This document shows, in pieces, positions 60,633 to 64,000 of a stretch of DNA of 64,000 nt (positions within the stretch are counted from its first letter, which is position 1; each line of letters begins with the position of its first letter). This DNA comes from Antedon bifida (lineage: Eukaryota; Echinodermata; Crinoidea; Comatulida; Antedonidae): positions 13,852,085 through 13,916,084 of the forward strand of contig OY727103.1 in the NCBI GenBank assembly GCA_963402885.1, written 5' to 3'. The position numbers were made by a program, and so were the translations under genes. The notes below the pieces were generated by a model. It worked only from the letters and a program-made list of their open reading frames with translations, had not been told where the DNA came from and did no database searches.

Positions 60633-63600
60633 CTACATATAAAAACAATTACATATTTATAACATAATGATAATCATTCATTTCTTTTATTTCGGATAGT
60701 ACATCCATATAGCAAAACATACAAAACAAAGAAAAACTTCAACCAGATAATTAACAAGAACATCTTCCACAATCACAACCTAAAATATTAATTTGCATCA
60801 ATGCTGATGAAAGTTACTTTATTATACTTTTATACTATTATTTAATTACGGTTACAATTATTTATTTATAAAATCTCCCAAGCTATTGGTATACCATAGA
60901 TGAGCAGAAAAGAGAGTTATGGAGTGAACTTGGTTTTCACCTTAAATTGGCTAGAACTTTATGATGAAATTTATATTCACCTCAATTGTGTTTTTCAACA
61001 ACATCATAGGGATTTTTCTACAATTACACTACATACACTTATAGAATAAATGTTGAAACAACTTGATTTTAAGCATTTAAAAAGTACAATACAATATGTA
61101 TAACTTGTCAACAATTATTTGTGAAGTGAAAACAAATTGTTAAAAGAGCCTCAAGATGTTAAGAATATTTTATATAATAACAATTTATACTAGAGCGTTA
61201 AAATAATCAAAATATGTATAGTTTTCACAACAAATTACTGTAATTACAATATTCAACTGAATTCCACAAACAAATGCAATAATTCAGCATTGTTACTTGG
61301 CTATTATTAGAATGTCATTGTACAAAAACAGCTGCTGTGCTAAAACAACAGACACATCTGTGACAATCTATTTTAGTACTGGCGGCACTGTGACATACAC
61401 CCATTTTGGTAGCCACTGTGTACAGTATATGCATCCAACTTGTGAGCATTATGGATGTGTGTAGTGAATAGTGTGTGTAGCACTAGATACACAAAATATA
61501 ATTGCAAAAGTGTAAAAATACTGTAAACACCTATTTTTAATTTTAAATTTATGCAATTTTGGAAATGAAAATACTTTGCATTCGTTAAGTGAGGACCTTG
61601 AAAATGGAAGACACATAAAATTAAATGAATTTTTTTTTATAGCTTGCTAGTTTTTTTGCTTACGTGATAAAAAAATTATTCGGAAAGTAAAATATAAATA
61701 AAATCTATTATCTTTTTAATTATTATTATATAAGGGGTGAATGCATAATTTCTGAATATATTATTATATATATATTATACCTATAAAAAATATTGAATAC
61801 AATACACAAAATAGTATCCCTATTTTAAGTCTAAAAAGGGCCAATCTGGGAAAAAATTAGAAACAAGTGTTTCTCAACTGATTTGAGTTATATAGGTTCT
61901 ATATATCCACCAAAAAAAAGTTCCAGCTCATTTGGCCTGGGGAAAGCCGCCATTTTGGATTTTTAAAATGGCCGCCATAAAATACATATTTTTGCTCATA
62001 TATCAGCTTCCACATCATGTATGGATATGATTTTGGTGGCAAAGTATATGTTTTGAGGGTCAATGAATCCAAATACAGCATTTTGAAGTTTACTGAATGT
62101 CCGCCATCTTGTTTTTCAAAATGGCCGCCATAAAATACAGATTTGTACTCATCTCAACTTCTACATCGTGTATGAACGTGATTTTAGTGACAAAGTGTAG
62201 TTGTGAGTGTCAAGAAATCGAAAAACAGCATTTTCGTAATTCACTCAATGGCCGCCATTTTGTTTTTCAAAATGGCCACCATAAAAATACAGATTTTTGC
62301 TCTTATCTCAGCTTCCACATAATGTATGGAAGTGATTTTGGTGGCAATGTATATATTTTGAGGGTCAAGGATTTCAATTACAGCATTTTTTTTAAGTTTA
62401 CTTAATGGCCACCATTTTGTTTTTCAAAATGGCCGCCATAAAATACAGGTTTTGCTAATTTCGTAGCTCATATACATAATGAAGACATGATTTTGATAAC
62501 TAAGTCTATGTTTTGATTGTTACAGAATAAAAAATCAGCATTCTAAAATACAGAGTCGGAAAGTGATCAGATCTTCTTATTCCATTTAGGACCAAACTTC
62601 ATAGTTGAAGGCTACTGCTCCACTGGCTTTAGATGTTGCTTTTTTTTGCATACAGTTTGTTAAATACAGTAATAGTTTTAAAATTCCCAATCAAACTGGC
62701 ACAACATATAATAATAACAACATTTATGTACAATCCCCTTTGTCTAGTCTCCAAGATCTATCGCTATCACAATCCTCATTATTACTATGTCAACGTCGTG
62801 AGTTAATCACAAGATCGAGTTTCATACTGATTAATACCAAAGAGGTACACAAGAAGATACCAGAGAGTGTACTGTAACTATCATTCGCGAGAAGAAACTA
62901 ATAAACAAGATATTCAAAAGAAGTTACATAGAGATGTAAAGATATTTTCCAAATATAAAGAGAAGCATGGTCAACTTGCAGTTAAAAGTACAACTTATGG
63001 ATAAAGCAAGTAACATATCTTATGGATACATGGTAATACACTGGGAGATCAACACTAGTCACCCTAAATGGTCTGCATTTATGTATAAATCTAGCTGCTT
63101 ATCTGCCATCCTAATAACCTTCGATCAACCATTGTGACGTAAAGTAATGCAAATAGTTAGAGAAAGAAAACTGTCATTTGTCGTCAAACAAGAGCTTTCT
63201 GGGAAAGTCAAAAAGATATCAAGAACATTTAAGCTGTGGCTGTATCATTAGATGGTATAACTTTTTAGGCATGATTGTGCAATTGGGAGCTCCAGGTTCA
63301 GATATAGCATCTACAGTATGCTTTCATATTTGCAGCAGCTGGTCATGGCCAAAATGCCAAAAGTGGAAGGCTATATCTGGAAATGCTGAAAGACAAATTT
63401 CAAGATACAGAAGGTTTTCTCTATTGTGCTCATGTCTGAAAACTGATTCTTCACCATTATAACACGTTGCATGATATCCATTCTTTTTGAACATCTTGTA
63501 TTGTATGTATATGGAAATTTGTCGTTCAGGCATATTGGCCATCATGGTCAATTGTCCTATACTGTGTCTATATCTGGAGACAAAATGGTACATCCTCATC

Positions 63601-64000
63601 TCGTGTCATCATTATATGATACATAGCTGCATCCTCTAAGAGCTTTAGAATATACAGCTCTCTTTAAAGTAGGTTATGCACAACTTCAAAACCTCAACCC
63701 ACCAGTATGTCCAATATAACCAAGAAAGCTCCTGAAAAGATAAACTCCTCCGTGTCTGATTATTATGACAGCTAGATATACGTTTTCAGAGTGTCTGTAC
63801 CATTGTATAAACTGTTGACATGTTAATTGGATAAAAAAGAATGATCGGCATAAACTATCGTCGATTTGTCCAGTTATCGCATTATACCTACATGCCTAAA
63901 TCCAGACCAGTTATGGTGAAGTAGTGTTAGTCCCCAGTGTATTAGGTAACCATCCATTCAGTCACATAAGATATGTTGCTTTAAATTGCTTTATCTATAA
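60633..64000. other. CADPS intron sequence to the window edge
   Basis: No CADPS exon is recognised here. It includes the palindromic repeat array at 61900-62480. A region at about 63330-63600 has weak inverted similarity between atggccaaaatgcc (plus) and atggccaatatgcc (minus). Otherwise it is unique AT-rich DNA. Confidence 0.55.
61900..62480. repeat. About 153-bp repeat, four units, each with a GCCGCCATTTTG hairpin
   Basis: The inverted pair gccgccattttg and caaaatggc(c)gcc, separated by a short T-rich loop, recurs at 61946-61976, 62101-62129, 62249-62280 and 62406-62439. Between hairpins the units share ataaaatacag, ctcatatctcagcttccaca and gattttggtggcaa. Confidence 0.9.

Noticed and set aside
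63324-63599. 91-codon minus-strand ORF near the right edge
   Set aside because: It overlaps an open plus-strand frame and weak inverted similarity; it matches no CADPS segment.

Overview
This is a eukaryotic, AT-rich, intron-rich window from an animal, with no bacterial-type operons. It holds three recognisable protein-coding genes, all on the minus strand. I rebuilt their exons by hand from splice sites and reading-frame phase. The gene content, the abundant TAGGCCTA-type motifs and the repeat families suggest a marine invertebrate deuterostome. An echinoderm is my best guess, but that is inference and not proven by the sequence.

Layout. (1) 52-6540: NOL9-like polynucleotide 5'-kinase of rRNA processing. 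Ten exons are visible and the 3' end runs off the left edge. Its first intron holds a 5'-truncated CR1/L2/jockey-type retrotransposon with an intact reverse-transcriptase ORF (4138-6236). (2) 6541-10760: intergenic; the NOL9 promoter side carries a duplicated CCAAT box. (3) 10761-49662: a complete voltage-gated calcium channel alpha-2/delta subunit gene, closest to CACNA2D3, with 34 coding exons whose phases all join to give 1084 residues. Its introns are crowded with minisatellites, MITEs and SINEs. (4) 49663-55404: intergenic, mostly featureless apart from a 50-bp minisatellite next to the CADPS 3' end. (5) 55405-60632: the last seven coding exons of CADPS (CAPS), the dense-core-vesicle priming factor. 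Its 5' part lies beyond the right edge.

Together: the alpha-2/delta subunit sets presynaptic calcium channel abundance, and CADPS primes vesicles for calcium-triggered release, so two neighbouring same-strand genes act in one process. Human CACNA2D3 and CADPS both lie on 3p, in the p21.1-p14 interval, so this adjacency may be a remnant of ancestral linkage.

The most unusual non-gene signals are: a 1102-bp TIR element in a CADPS intron with a 4-bp TACT target duplication and eight copies of one internal motif; two places in the alpha-2/delta gene where an exon end plus its splice donor has been tandemly triplicated; and several MITE families with recognisable ends.
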